Source: Candidatus Uhrbacteria bacterium RIFCSPHIGHO2_02_FULL_57_19
GTDB lineage: Bacteria > Patescibacteriota > Patescibacteriia > 2-12-FULL-57-11
Length of the DNA stretch: 11,011 bases
Assembly (NCBI GenBank): GCA_001791115.1
Contig: MGDZ01000011.1
Location: 1 to 11,011, forward strand
Direction of reading: 5' to 3'
The notes under the pieces are model-generated. The model ran no database searches. It was not told the origin of the DNA and worked only from the letters and a program-made list of their open reading frames with translations. Below, piece after piece: positions 6,080 through 11,011 of this stretch. Numbering within the stretch: position 1 is the first letter of the stretch; every line of letters starts with the position of its first letter. A program made the position numbers and the translations under genes.

Positions 6080-7969
6080 ATGGCAATACTTCCGGGCAAA
6101 ATTCGCGCCAAGAAAAAGGAAGAGGCCAAGGCGCCTCTTTCCGCCGTCGAGGAGCGGGCCAAGCTTGAGGCGGAAAAAATCGCCCTCGAGGAAGAACGCG
6201 TTTATCGCAAGGGGGTCATCTCGGTCAAAGACCTGGTCGCTCCGGCGGCCATGAAGATCGAGCCATCATTCGTCGTGTTAAACGACGTCTTTGTGCGCAC
6301 GGTTTTTATCGTTTCCTATCCGCGTTACGTTTCCGTCGGCTGGTTCTCCCCGGTCATCAACATGAGCAAAACCCTGGACGTGGCCATGTATATCTATCCG
6401 GTGCCGGCGCCGATGATCTTAAAACAGCTCAAAAAGAAAGCCGGCACCATCGAGGCCCAGATTCTCTCCGACGCCGAGAAGGGCGCACCCCGCGACCCGC
6501 TGCGCGAAACCGCCTTGCGCGACATCGAAAAATTGCGCGACGATCTGACCACCGGAGTGGAGCATTTTTTCCAGTTCGCCCTTTACGTCACTTTCTACAC
6601 CAAGAGCAAAGAAGAATTGGATAAGACCTCGGAAGAGATCGAAACCCTCTTCGGCGGCAAACTGATCTACTCCAAGAAGGTGCTCTATCAGGCGGAGCAG
6701 GGATTTAACTCGACTATCCCGCTGGGCAACGACGAGCTCATGATCACCTTCAACATGAACTCGAGCCCCATCGCCTCCAGCTTTCCTTTCATCTCCGCCG
6801 ACCTCACTTCCGACAACGGTATCCTCTTCGGCATCAACCGGCACAACAATTCGCTCATCCTTTTCGACCGTTTCTCGCTCCAGAACGCCAACGCCGTGGT
6901 TTTTGCCACCTCCGGCGCCGGCAAGAGCTACACGGTCAAGCTCGAGGTGCTCCGGTCGCTCATGCTCGGCACCGACGTGCTCATTATCGACCCGGAGATG
7001 GAGTACAAACATCTCTCGGATGCGGTCGGCGGCACCTACATCAATATTTCTTTGGCCTCGGATTCCAAGCTCAATCCTTTTGACCTGCCGCGGGCAGTGG
7101 GAGAGGATGTTTCGGTCGAAGACATCATCAGGAGCGCGGTGATCACCATGAAGGGGCTGGTCAGGTTGATGCTGGGCGGGCTCTCCACCGAGGAGGATTC
7201 CGTCGTTGACCGGGCGCTCTTGGAGGCCTACGCCAAAAAAGACATCGTTCCCGGGGCGGATCTGACTAGGGTCGAGCCGCCGATCATGCAGGATTTCCAG
7301 GAGGTTCTGGAAGGCATGGAAGGCGCCGGAAACCTGGTGGTCCGGCTTAAAAAATACACCGAGGGGACCTTCGCCGGCCTTTTGAATTCGCCGACCACCG
7401 TGGACGTGCGCAATAATCTGGTGATTTTCTCGGTCCGCGACCTCGAGGATGAGCTCCGCCCGCTGGCCATTTACGCCATCGTCAATTTCATTTGGAACGT
7501 GGTGCGGAGCGAGCGGAAAAAACGCATTCTGATCATCGACGAGGCCTGGTGGCTCATGCAGCACGAGGATTCGGCCAAATTCATCTTCGCGCTCGTCAAG
7601 CGCTGCCGGAAATATTACCTGGGAGTGACCACCATCACCCAGGACGTCAACGATTTCCTGCGCTCGCCCTACGGCCAGGCCATCGTCACCAACTCCTCGC
7701 TCCAACTCCTGATGAAGCAGTCGCCGGCCTCCATTGACCTTGTCCAGAAAACTTTCAATCTCACCCAGGGCGAGAAATACCTGCTCCTGGAGAGCGGGGT
7801 GGGAGAGGGGATACTTTTCGCCGGAGCCAAGCACGCGGCCATCAAGGTGGTCGCTTCCTACACCGAAGATCAGATTATCACCACCGACCCGCGCCAGCTC
7901 CTCGAGATCGAGCAGGCCAAGAAGGAGTTCCAGGAACAGATGGAGGAAGGCGCACCACCGTCAGTATGA
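6080..7969 (+). CDS. virB4: VirB4-like type IV secretion/conjugation ATPase
   Basis: This 629-residue P-loop ATPase powers substrate transfer or pilus assembly in type IV secretion systems. A charged N-terminal helix (about 8-45) precedes a VirB4-type N-domain (about 46-250). Walker A is ATSGAGKS at 276-283, with K282 as the nucleotide-binding lysine. DPEMEYK at 304-310 and LNPFDLP at 331-337 are conserved VirB4/TraC signatures. Walker B is RILIIDEAWW at 482-491, with D487/E488 catalytic. TTITQDVNDFL at 517-527 is the following conserved glutamine motif, and VTNSSLQLLMKQSP at 536-549 also fits the family. No membrane helix is evident. The length is normal for the C-terminal partner of a split CPR-type VirB4 pair. 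AGGA lies just ahead of the ATG at 6080. The stop overlaps the next start by 4 bp (ATGA), indicating coupling. Confidence 0.93.
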   Translation: MAILPGKIRAKKKEEAKAPLSAVEERAKLEAEKIALEEERVYRKGVISVKDLVAPAAMKIEPSFVVLNDVFVRTVFIVSYPRYVSVGWFSPVINMSKTLDVAMYIYPVPAPMILKQLKKKAGTIEAQILSDAEKGAPRDPLRETALRDIEKLRDDLTTGVEHFFQFALYVTFYTKSKEELDKTSEEIETLFGGKLIYSKKVLYQAEQGFNSTIPLGNDELMITFNMNSSPIASSFPFISADLTSDNGILFGINRHNNSLILFDRFSLQNANAVVFATSGAGKSYTVKLEVLRSLMLGTDVLIIDPEMEYKHLSDAVGGTYINISLASDSKLNPFDLPRAVGEDVSVEDIIRSAVITMKGLVRLMLGGLSTEEDSVVDRALLEAYAKKDIVPGADLTRVEPPIMQDFQEVLEGMEGAGNLVVRLKKYTEGTFAGLLNSPTTVDVRNNLVIFSVRDLEDELRPLAIYAIVNFIWNVVRSERKKRILIIDEAWWLMQHEDSAKFIFALVKRCRKYYLGVTTITQDVNDFLRSPYGQAIVTNSSLQLLMKQSPASIDLVQKTFNLTQGEKYLLLESGVGEGILFAGAKHAAIKVVASYTEDQIITTDPRQLLEIEQAKKEFQEQMEEGAPPSV

Positions 7970-8589
7970 GCCGGGGAGCAAAGATCATTCTACTGGTGTT
8001 TGTGGCGGTGCTCATCATCGCCACAATTTTGCTGCTGGCTTTTCGGCTGCCTCGCGGCGCCGCGCCGGAGGCGGCGGTTAATAGGGCACCCGTCGGAGGC
8101 TTGCCCCAGGCACCGGCTGTTGGCCGGACGGCTCCGGCCGCGGCCAATGTCAACGGCGCGGTTTCGGCTCCGTCGCCGGCGGTCCAGGCCAGCGAGGCCG
8201 AGCGCACCCGGGCCGAAATCCTACGGCTCTCCACCCAGTTTGCCGAACGCTTCGGCAGTTACTCCAGCCAGGGTAATTTCGAAAACATCACCGATCTGGA
8301 GCCGCTCCAGACCGATTCGATGAAGGCCTGGGCCGACCAGTATATTGTCAGGGCTCGCGCCTCTCGGGGCGAAAATCCAGAGTACATCGGTGTCACCACT
8401 CGCGCCGTCTCGCCCAGGATTACCGATTTTTCAGAAAGTGCCGGCACGGCCACAGTTCGAGTCTCCACTCAGCGCGAGGAGGTATCGGGAACTTCTGCGG
8501 CCCGTCGCGTCTACTATCAGGATATCGTACTGGATCTGCGGCGGGTTGGCGGCGTGTGGCTGGTGGACGCGGCGGCATGGCAAAGTTGA
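7966..8589 (+). CDS. Single-pass membrane protein, possibly VirB8-like
   Basis: This 207-residue protein has one N-terminal membrane helix (about 6-26, IILLVFVAVLIIATILLLAF), an Ala/Pro/Val-rich flexible linker (about 30-75) and a compact C-terminal domain (about 76-207). The start ATG overlaps the VirB4-like stop by 4 bp. The C-terminal domain opens with a helix (RAEILRLSTQFAERFGSYS), followed by a loop and beta strands (TATVRVSTQREEV, YYQDIVLDLRRVGGVWLVDAAAW). The ending in alternating strands and a VW-V-D-A--W motif is what an NTF2-like fold looks like, and VirB8/TcpC-type secretion subunits have this fold after a single membrane helix. The VirB8 assignment is an inference from topology, predicted fold and gene neighbourhood; no sequence signature proves it. 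It overlaps the comF gene by 13 bp. Confidence 0.75.
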   Translation: MSRGAKIILLVFVAVLIIATILLLAFRLPRGAAPEAAVNRAPVGGLPQAPAVGRTAPAAANVNGAVSAPSPAVQASEAERTRAEILRLSTQFAERFGSYSSQGNFENITDLEPLQTDSMKAWADQYIVRARASRGENPEYIGVTTRAVSPRITDFSESAGTATVRVSTQREEVSGTSAARRVYYQDIVLDLRRVGGVWLVDAAAWQS

Positions 8590-9266
8590 TTAACGCCATT
8601 CTCGATCTCGTCTTTCCGATTTCCTGCGTGATCTGCGGACGGGAGAAGACCTGGCTCTGTCCGGCTTGCGCCGGCGCGGTCGTTCTCCGGCCATTCAGGA
8701 GTTGTCCGGAATGTCTCAAGGTTTCCACCGGAGGGGCGGCTTGCGGAAGTTGTCGGACCGATTCGCCGCTTTCCGGATTGACCGCGGCCGCTCCTTACAG
8801 CGATCCGGCGGTGCGCAAGCTCATTTGCGGATTGAAATACGGACGAGCTAGAAGCGCGCTTCCGGCCGTTGTTGCGCTGCTCCGGCGTTCCAACGTTTCC
8901 TCCCGACTGCCGCCGGCCGACCTGATTATCCCCGTTCCTTTGCACCGCGTTAAAAAACACCTGCGCGGTTTCAATCAGACCGAACTGATTGCCGCGGAAT
9001 TTGCCGGGGATCTCGGACTGCCGGTCTCCGTCGGGAACCTGGCGCGCAGAAAGAAAACCGAACCGCAGGCCAAGCTCCGGGATGAGGAGCGGTCGAAAAA
9101 TTTGCGGGATGCTTTCCAAATCGTCAATCGCGGGGAGATTGACGGCAAGCGGGTGATCCTGGTCGATGACGTTTTTACATCCGGCTGGACCATGCGGGAA
9201 GCGGCGCGGGTTTTGCGTGAGGCGGGCGCCTCCGAGGTTTGGGGTCTGGCGGTGGCGTATGGTTGA
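8577..9266 (+). CDS. comF: ComF family protein (phosphoribosyltransferase-like, zinc-binding)
   Basis: ComF is a cytosolic protein linked to natural DNA uptake in many bacteria. This 229-residue copy has a zinc domain with four CxxC pairs (C17/C20, C28/C31, C43/C46, C56/C59), the ComF motif VPLHRVKKHLRGFNQTELIA at about 120-139, and the PRPP-binding loop VILVDDVFTSGWT at 193-205. The last is close to the usual VDDV-TTG-T, with S and W replacing the second T and A. Length is normal for ComF. I chose ATG 8577 over the in-frame GTG 8556 because the ComF pattern starts at MAKLINAILDLVFP and GGTGGA lies upstream. The gene overlaps the previous one by 13 bp, making it the last gene of the secretion operon, so it may be expressed with the motor proteins. 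A short intergenic stretch and two tRNA genes follow. Confidence 0.9.
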   Translation: MAKLINAILDLVFPISCVICGREKTWLCPACAGAVVLRPFRSCPECLKVSTGGAACGSCRTDSPLSGLTAAAPYSDPAVRKLICGLKYGRARSALPAVVALLRRSNVSSRLPPADLIIPVPLHRVKKHLRGFNQTELIAAEFAGDLGLPVSVGNLARRKKTEPQAKLRDEERSKNLRDAFQIVNRGEIDGKRVILVDDVFTSGWTMREAARVLREAGASEVWGLAVAYG

Positions 9267-9289
9267 CGATCGAGTTCTTTTTCGATACA
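9263..9289 (+). promoter_or_regulatory. Weak candidate promoter for the tRNA-Ser pair
   Basis: TTGACG (9263-9268) and GATACA (9284-9289) lie 15 nt apart, upstream of the first tRNA. The -35 overlaps the comF stop codon. The spacing is short and the -10 matches only 3 of 6 positions, so the tRNAs may instead be read from the operon promoter. Confidence 0.25.
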
Positions 9290-9303
9290 TTCCGTTCACG
9301 ATT

Positions 9304-9390
9304 GGAGAGGTGGCCGAGAGGCTTAAGGCAACGGTTTGCTAAACCGTGTTCCCGCAAGGGGACTCACAGGTTCGAATCCTGTCCTCTCCG
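9304..9390 (+). tRNA. tRNA-Ser(GCU)
   Basis: This is an 87-nt class II tRNA. The acceptor stem GGAGAGG pairs with CCTCTCC (9304-9310/9383-9389), with discriminator G9390. The anticodon stem ACGGT/ACCGT (9331-9335/9343-9347) encloses loop TTGCTAA with anticodon GCT at 9338-9340. The long variable arm GTTCCC-GCAA-GGGGAC and the T-arm ACAGG-TTCGAAT-CCTGT are intact. The discriminator G and long variable arm are serine identity elements. CCA is not encoded. It reads AGC/AGU codons. Confidence 0.97.
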
Positions 9391-9393
9391 TTT

Positions 9394-9480
9394 GGTGAGG
9401 TGGCCGAGCGGTTGAAGGCGACAGTCTTGAAAACTGTTAGACCCGCAAGGGTCTCGTGGGTTCGAATCCCACCCTCACCG
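9394..9480 (+). tRNA. tRNA-Ser(UGA)
   Basis: This 87-nt class II tRNA begins 3 bp after the first one, so the two are surely co-transcribed. The acceptor stem GGTGAGG pairs with CCTCACC (9394-9400/9473-9479), with discriminator G9480. The anticodon stem is ACAGT/ACTGT with loop CTTGAAA and anticodon TGA at 9428-9430. The variable arm is AGACCC-GCAA-GGGTCT and the T-arm is GTGGG-TTCGAAT-CCCAC. CCA is not encoded. Its 3' end is copied twice downstream (see the element at 9499-9709). Confidence 0.97.
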
Positions 9481-9498
9481 AATGAACGAAGTTAATGA

Positions 9499-9709
9499 GG
9501 TGAGGTGGAATTCGAACGGGAAGGGGAGGGAGTCGAAACGGAGCGAGAACACAAATGTTTGTGTTAGAGCCGTTGAGACCAGCGAGGCGATGTTTCGATA
9601 GAAACCGTCGAGCTGTCGGTAGTTTCCCGTGGAGGAAACACTAAAACCGAGTGGTTTTAGAAGCGACCCCGAGTACTCGGGGGAGCGGGTGAGAATCCCA
9701 CCCTCACCG
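9499..9709. repeat. tRNA-Ser-derived hairpin-rich element, candidate structured RNA or mobile palindrome
   Basis: The ends form an imperfect terminal inverted repeat: GGTGAGGTGGAATTC (9499-9513) and GAATCCCACCCTCACC (9693-9708). The right end plus G9709 is 17 bp identical to the 3' end of the adjacent tRNA-Ser(UGA) (9464-9480). The left end is an inverted copy that also includes the T-loop (GTTCGAAT read on the minus strand), and the first 10 bases equal the tRNA 5' end. Inside are a long-range stem ACGGGAA/TTCCCGT (9516-9522/9624-9630) and hairpins at 9537-9574 (AACGG...CCGTT around AACACAA/TTGTGTT), 9592-9605 (GTTTC-GATA-GAAAC), 9641-9660 (CTAAAACC-GAGT-GGTTTTAG) and 9667-9682 (CCCCGAG/CTCGGGG). 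No protein gene is apparent. Read as a tRNA, the T-loop is TGAGAAT and the core is lost, so it is not a working tRNA. Confidence 0.75.
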
Positions 9710-9727
9710 CCAGACTACGCTAAAGCT

Positions 9728-10207
9728 ATGATGGATCACGGTAAAACGCTCGTTTCTTGGCAGATTGATGAGTATCAACATTACCAGCGGGGAGTCGGCT
9801 GGTATGTTGGCGCCGCGCTCGTGGGCGGCGGTCTATTGGTCTACGCCCTGTTCACTCTGAATTTCCTCTTCGCCTTGATTCTGGTAATCTTCGGAATCAT
9901 TCTGGCCATGACCGCCGGAGCGAAACCGCGGCGGATTCCCGTGTCAATCACCGAGGACGGAATGGAGATTGGTCACAGGTTCATTCCCTGGAAGGACGCG
10001 CGGTGTTTCTGGATCATCTACGAACCGCCGGAGGTAAAAAATCTGTATCTCGATTTCAAGAGTCCGATTCGTCCGCATCTCTCCCTCTGCCTGGAACAAA
10101 CCGATCCTAATGTCGTGCGCCGCTCGCTGCTTCCCTACGTTGAGGAGGATCTTACCAAGGAAGATGAGCCGCTCACCGATTTTCTGGCCCGAGTGATGAA
10201 GATTTGA
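9728..10207 (+). CDS. Small two-helix membrane protein with a C-terminal soluble domain, hypothetical
   Basis: The 159-residue form starts at ATG 9728, with a second ATG at 9731. The frame stays open upstream to a GTG at 9629, but that stretch encodes the tRNA-derived repeat and has no protein character, so it was rejected. A short N-terminal segment (about 1-20, SWQIDEYQHYQRGVGWY) is followed by two close membrane helices at about 22-40 and 42-61 (VGAALVGGGLLVYAL, FLFALILVIFGIILAM). A soluble domain follows with beta-strand patterns (PVSITEDGMEIGHRFIPWKD, CFWIIYEPP, LYLDFKSP) and a C-terminal helix ending FLARVMKI. Two membrane helices plus a GI--G---I-W-D strand pattern resemble bacterial PH-like membrane proteins; this is a guess from pattern only. 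No Shine-Dalgarno site is visible. The gene stands alone between tRNA clusters. Confidence 0.8.
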   Translation: MMDHGKTLVSWQIDEYQHYQRGVGWYVGAALVGGGLLVYALFTLNFLFALILVIFGIILAMTAGAKPRRIPVSITEDGMEIGHRFIPWKDARCFWIIYEPPEVKNLYLDFKSPIRPHLSLCLEQTDPNVVRRSLLPYVEEDLTKEDEPLTDFLARVMKI

Positions 10208-10234
10208 TGGAAGCAGCCATCGGCTATCTCCCTT

Positions 10235-10290
10235 GCCCCTGTAGTTCAACGGATACCTGCCTGCCGGCAGGCAGGGAATGCAAGTCCCGT
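10235..10290 (+). pseudogene. Broken tRNA-Arg-like fragment carrying an inserted palindrome
   Basis: GCCCCTG (acceptor 5' strand), TA, GTTC and AACGGATA match the 5' part of a tRNA, and 15 bases (10241-10255) are identical to the intact tRNA-Arg 75 bp downstream. After GGATA comes a 20-bp palindrome, and then the tRNA resumes as GAATGCAAGT, matching GAAT-TCAAG of the intact gene. The 3' half, including the expected CAGGGGC, is absent. The break coincides with the start of the inverted repeat at 10291. Confidence 0.7.
10256..10275. repeat. Perfect 20-bp palindrome (CPR-type repeat) inside the tRNA fragment
   Basis: CCTGCCTGCCGGCAGGCAGG is its own reverse complement. Repeats with this TGCCTGCCGGCAGGCA core are, to my knowledge, scattered through many Patescibacteria genomes. 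Here it splits the D-arm of the tRNA fragment exactly between GGATA and GAAT. Confidence 0.85.
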
Positions 10291-10399
10291 TCATTCAAAA
10301 TTTTTCCCCGCGCCCGTAGTTCAACGGATAGAATTCAAGCTTGCGGAGCTTGTGATCCAAGTTCGATTCTTGGCGGGCGCAAGGAAAAATTTTGAATGA
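10291..10399. repeat. 17-bp perfect inverted repeat flanking tRNA-Arg
   Basis: TCATTCAAAATTTTTCC (10291-10307) and GGAAAAATTTTGAATGA (10383-10399) are exact reverse complements. Each stops 2 nt from the acceptor stem of the tRNA, so the precursor would form the 7-bp acceptor stem, a 2x2 mismatch (CC/AA) and then 17 more base pairs. Confidence 0.9.
10310..10381 (+). tRNA. tRNA-Arg(GCG)
   Basis: This is a 72-nt tRNA with acceptor GCGCCCG/CGGGCGC (10310-10316/10374-10380) and discriminator A10381. The D-stem is GTTC/GAAT (one G-U). The anticodon stem CAAGC/GCTTG encloses loop TTGCGGA, placing anticodon GCG at 10343-10345. The T-arm is CCAAG-TTCGATT-CTTGG. The variable loop is only 4 nt. CCA is not encoded. 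GCG reads CGC and CGU. Most bacteria use an ACG (inosine) tRNA for this box, so the anticodon is unusual. Confidence 0.93.
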
Positions 10400-10420
10400 G
10401 GTGATGCCCGATGAGATAGC

Positions 10421-11011
10421 ATGCTTACCATATCTTCTCCCATATCCGCCTTGAACCGCGTGGGACGGGCGACAGAGTCTAAATTTAAAAAGTTGGGGAT
10501 CCTCACGATCGAGGATCTCCTTTCGTATATTCCTTTTCGGTACGACGATCTCTCGAAGACCGTTTCAGTCTCCCAGCTTGTTCCCGGCACGACCCAGACC
10601 GTCCGGGTGCTGGTCGAACAGATTGCCAGCCGCCGCGGCCGCAGCGGCAAGATCATAACCGAGGCGATTGTTGCCGATGAATCGGGAAAAATCAAAGCCG
10701 TTTGGTTCAATCAACCCTATCTTTCGAACGTACTGCGACCTGGTTTCGAGGTGTATCTCTCCGGGAAGGCGGAGAGAAATGTGTGGGGCATTTCTCTCGT
10801 TTCGCCGAGCTGGGAGCCGGTTCGAGAGGCGCAGGTTCACACAGGGAGAATCGTGCCGATCTATTCGACCACCGCCGATCTTACCTCGCGGCAGATTCGT
10901 TTTCTCGTTGGCCAGGCGCTGCCTTTCGCCTCCAAGATGGCGGACCCGCTTCCCGAAGATTTGAGGCGCGCGCACGGTCTGCTACCGCTCGGCCGGGCGA
11001 TTGCATCCGTC
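10421..11011 (+). CDS. recG: RecG ATP-dependent DNA helicase, N-terminal part (runs off the window)
   Basis: The frame is open from ATG 10421 to the last base (197 codons) with no stop, so the gene continues beyond the window. RecG remodels stalled replication forks and branch-migrates Holliday junctions. The opening ISSPISALNRVGRATESKFKKL, then GILTIEDLLSYIPFRYDDLS, is the RecG helix-hairpin-helix-like start. The wedge (OB-fold) domain follows at about 58-125 (QTVRVLVEQIAS, KIKAVWFNQPYL, GFEVYLSGKAE). GRIVPIYSTTADLTSRQIR at about 141-159 and PLPEDLRRAHGLLPLGRAI at about 176-194 match the RecG pattern ahead of the helicase motor, which lies outside the window. The start has no close Shine-Dalgarno site (GAGGTGAT lies about 16 nt upstream). 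The tRNA-Arg inverted repeat ends 21 bp before the start. Confidence 0.92.
   Translation, partial: MLTISSPISALNRVGRATESKFKKLGILTIEDLLSYIPFRYDDLSKTVSVSQLVPGTTQTVRVLVEQIASRRGRSGKIITEAIVADESGKIKAVWFNQPYLSNVLRPGFEVYLSGKAERNVWGISLVSPSWEPVREAQVHTGRIVPIYSTTADLTSRQIRFLVGQALPFASKMADPLPEDLRRAHGLLPLGRAIASV

Noticed and set aside
6419..7834. Long minus-strand open frame of 471 codons opposite the VirB4-like gene
   Set aside because: It lies wholly antisense to a protein with clear Walker motifs, its residues show no family pattern, and the GC-rich codon bias of the real gene explains an open antisense frame.
9499..9709. tmRNA or an intact tRNA
   Set aside because: It has tRNA-like ends, but the T-loop lacks the TTC motif, there is no D-arm or anticodon arm, no tag peptide frame was seen, and it is shorter than a tmRNA.
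9456..9709. Prophage or integrative element attachment site at tRNA-Ser
   Set aside because: The 17-bp direct repeats are only 229 bp apart with no integrase or cargo gene between them, so a classical integrated element is not supported.
9629..9727. GTG start giving an N-terminal extension of the small membrane protein
   Set aside because: The extension is encoded by hairpins and the copied tRNA-Ser 3' end, with no protein-like character; the ATG at 9728 starts the protein-like sequence.
1..11011. CRISPR array
   Set aside because: No set of regularly spaced repeats was seen; repeats present are palindromes or tRNA copies.
1..11011. Alternative genetic code (UGA=Gly)
   Set aside because: Several genes end cleanly at TGA, with overlapping or close downstream starts and family-normal lengths.

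Overview
The window looks like part of a chromosome from a Candidate Phyla Radiation (Patescibacteria, probably Parcubacteria-like) bacterium. This rests on gene content and style. There is a PrgI-type membrane protein followed by a VirB4-like system split over two genes and embedded among unrecognised Ala/Pro/Lys-rich proteins. Genes are tightly packed, often overlap, and mostly lack Shine-Dalgarno sites. tRNA genes do not encode CCA, and palindromic repeats sit inside genes. UGA is a normal stop codon here, so the UGA=Gly code of Gracilibacteria/SR1 does not apply. No taxonomic search was possible.

Region 1 (1-2838, +): the 3' part of a large Ala/Lys-rich protein, possibly the cytosolic tail of a VirB6/TrbL-like protein, then a 424-residue soluble helical protein I do not recognise. 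Region 2 (2839-3593): a minus-strand gene for a small protein with four CxxC motifs and two membrane segments. It has its own near-perfect sigma70 promoter, a structured leader of about 143 nt and a consensus Shine-Dalgarno site, and it interrupts the secretion-type gene run. Region 3 (3594-9266, +): a compact operon encoding a Pro-rich protein with a duplicated domain, a PrgI/VirB3-like protein, a TraC/VirB4 N-terminal-type protein, a VirB4-like ATPase with Walker A and B motifs, a single-pass protein that may be VirB8-like, and ComF. Three junctions overlap by 8, 4 and 13 bp, which suggests translational coupling. Together these would form the inner-membrane and motor part of a type IV secretion, pilus or DNA-transfer machine. 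The link to ComF raises the possibility of a DNA-uptake role.

Region 4 (9267-10420): tRNA-Ser(GCU) and tRNA-Ser(UGA) in tandem. They are followed by a hairpin-rich element of about 211 bp whose ends are an inverted pair of copies of the tRNA-Ser 3' end. Next come a small membrane protein gene, a broken tRNA-Arg fragment carrying a perfect 20-bp palindrome, and an intact tRNA-Arg(GCG) whose acceptor stem is extended outward by a 17-bp inverted repeat. Region 5 (10421-11011): the start of recG, running off the window.

The most unusual content is the set of palindromic insertions: one in frame inside a protein gene, one inside a tRNA fragment, one around a tRNA, and the tRNA-Ser-derived element. 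A second point of interest is the folded leader of the minus-strand gene.
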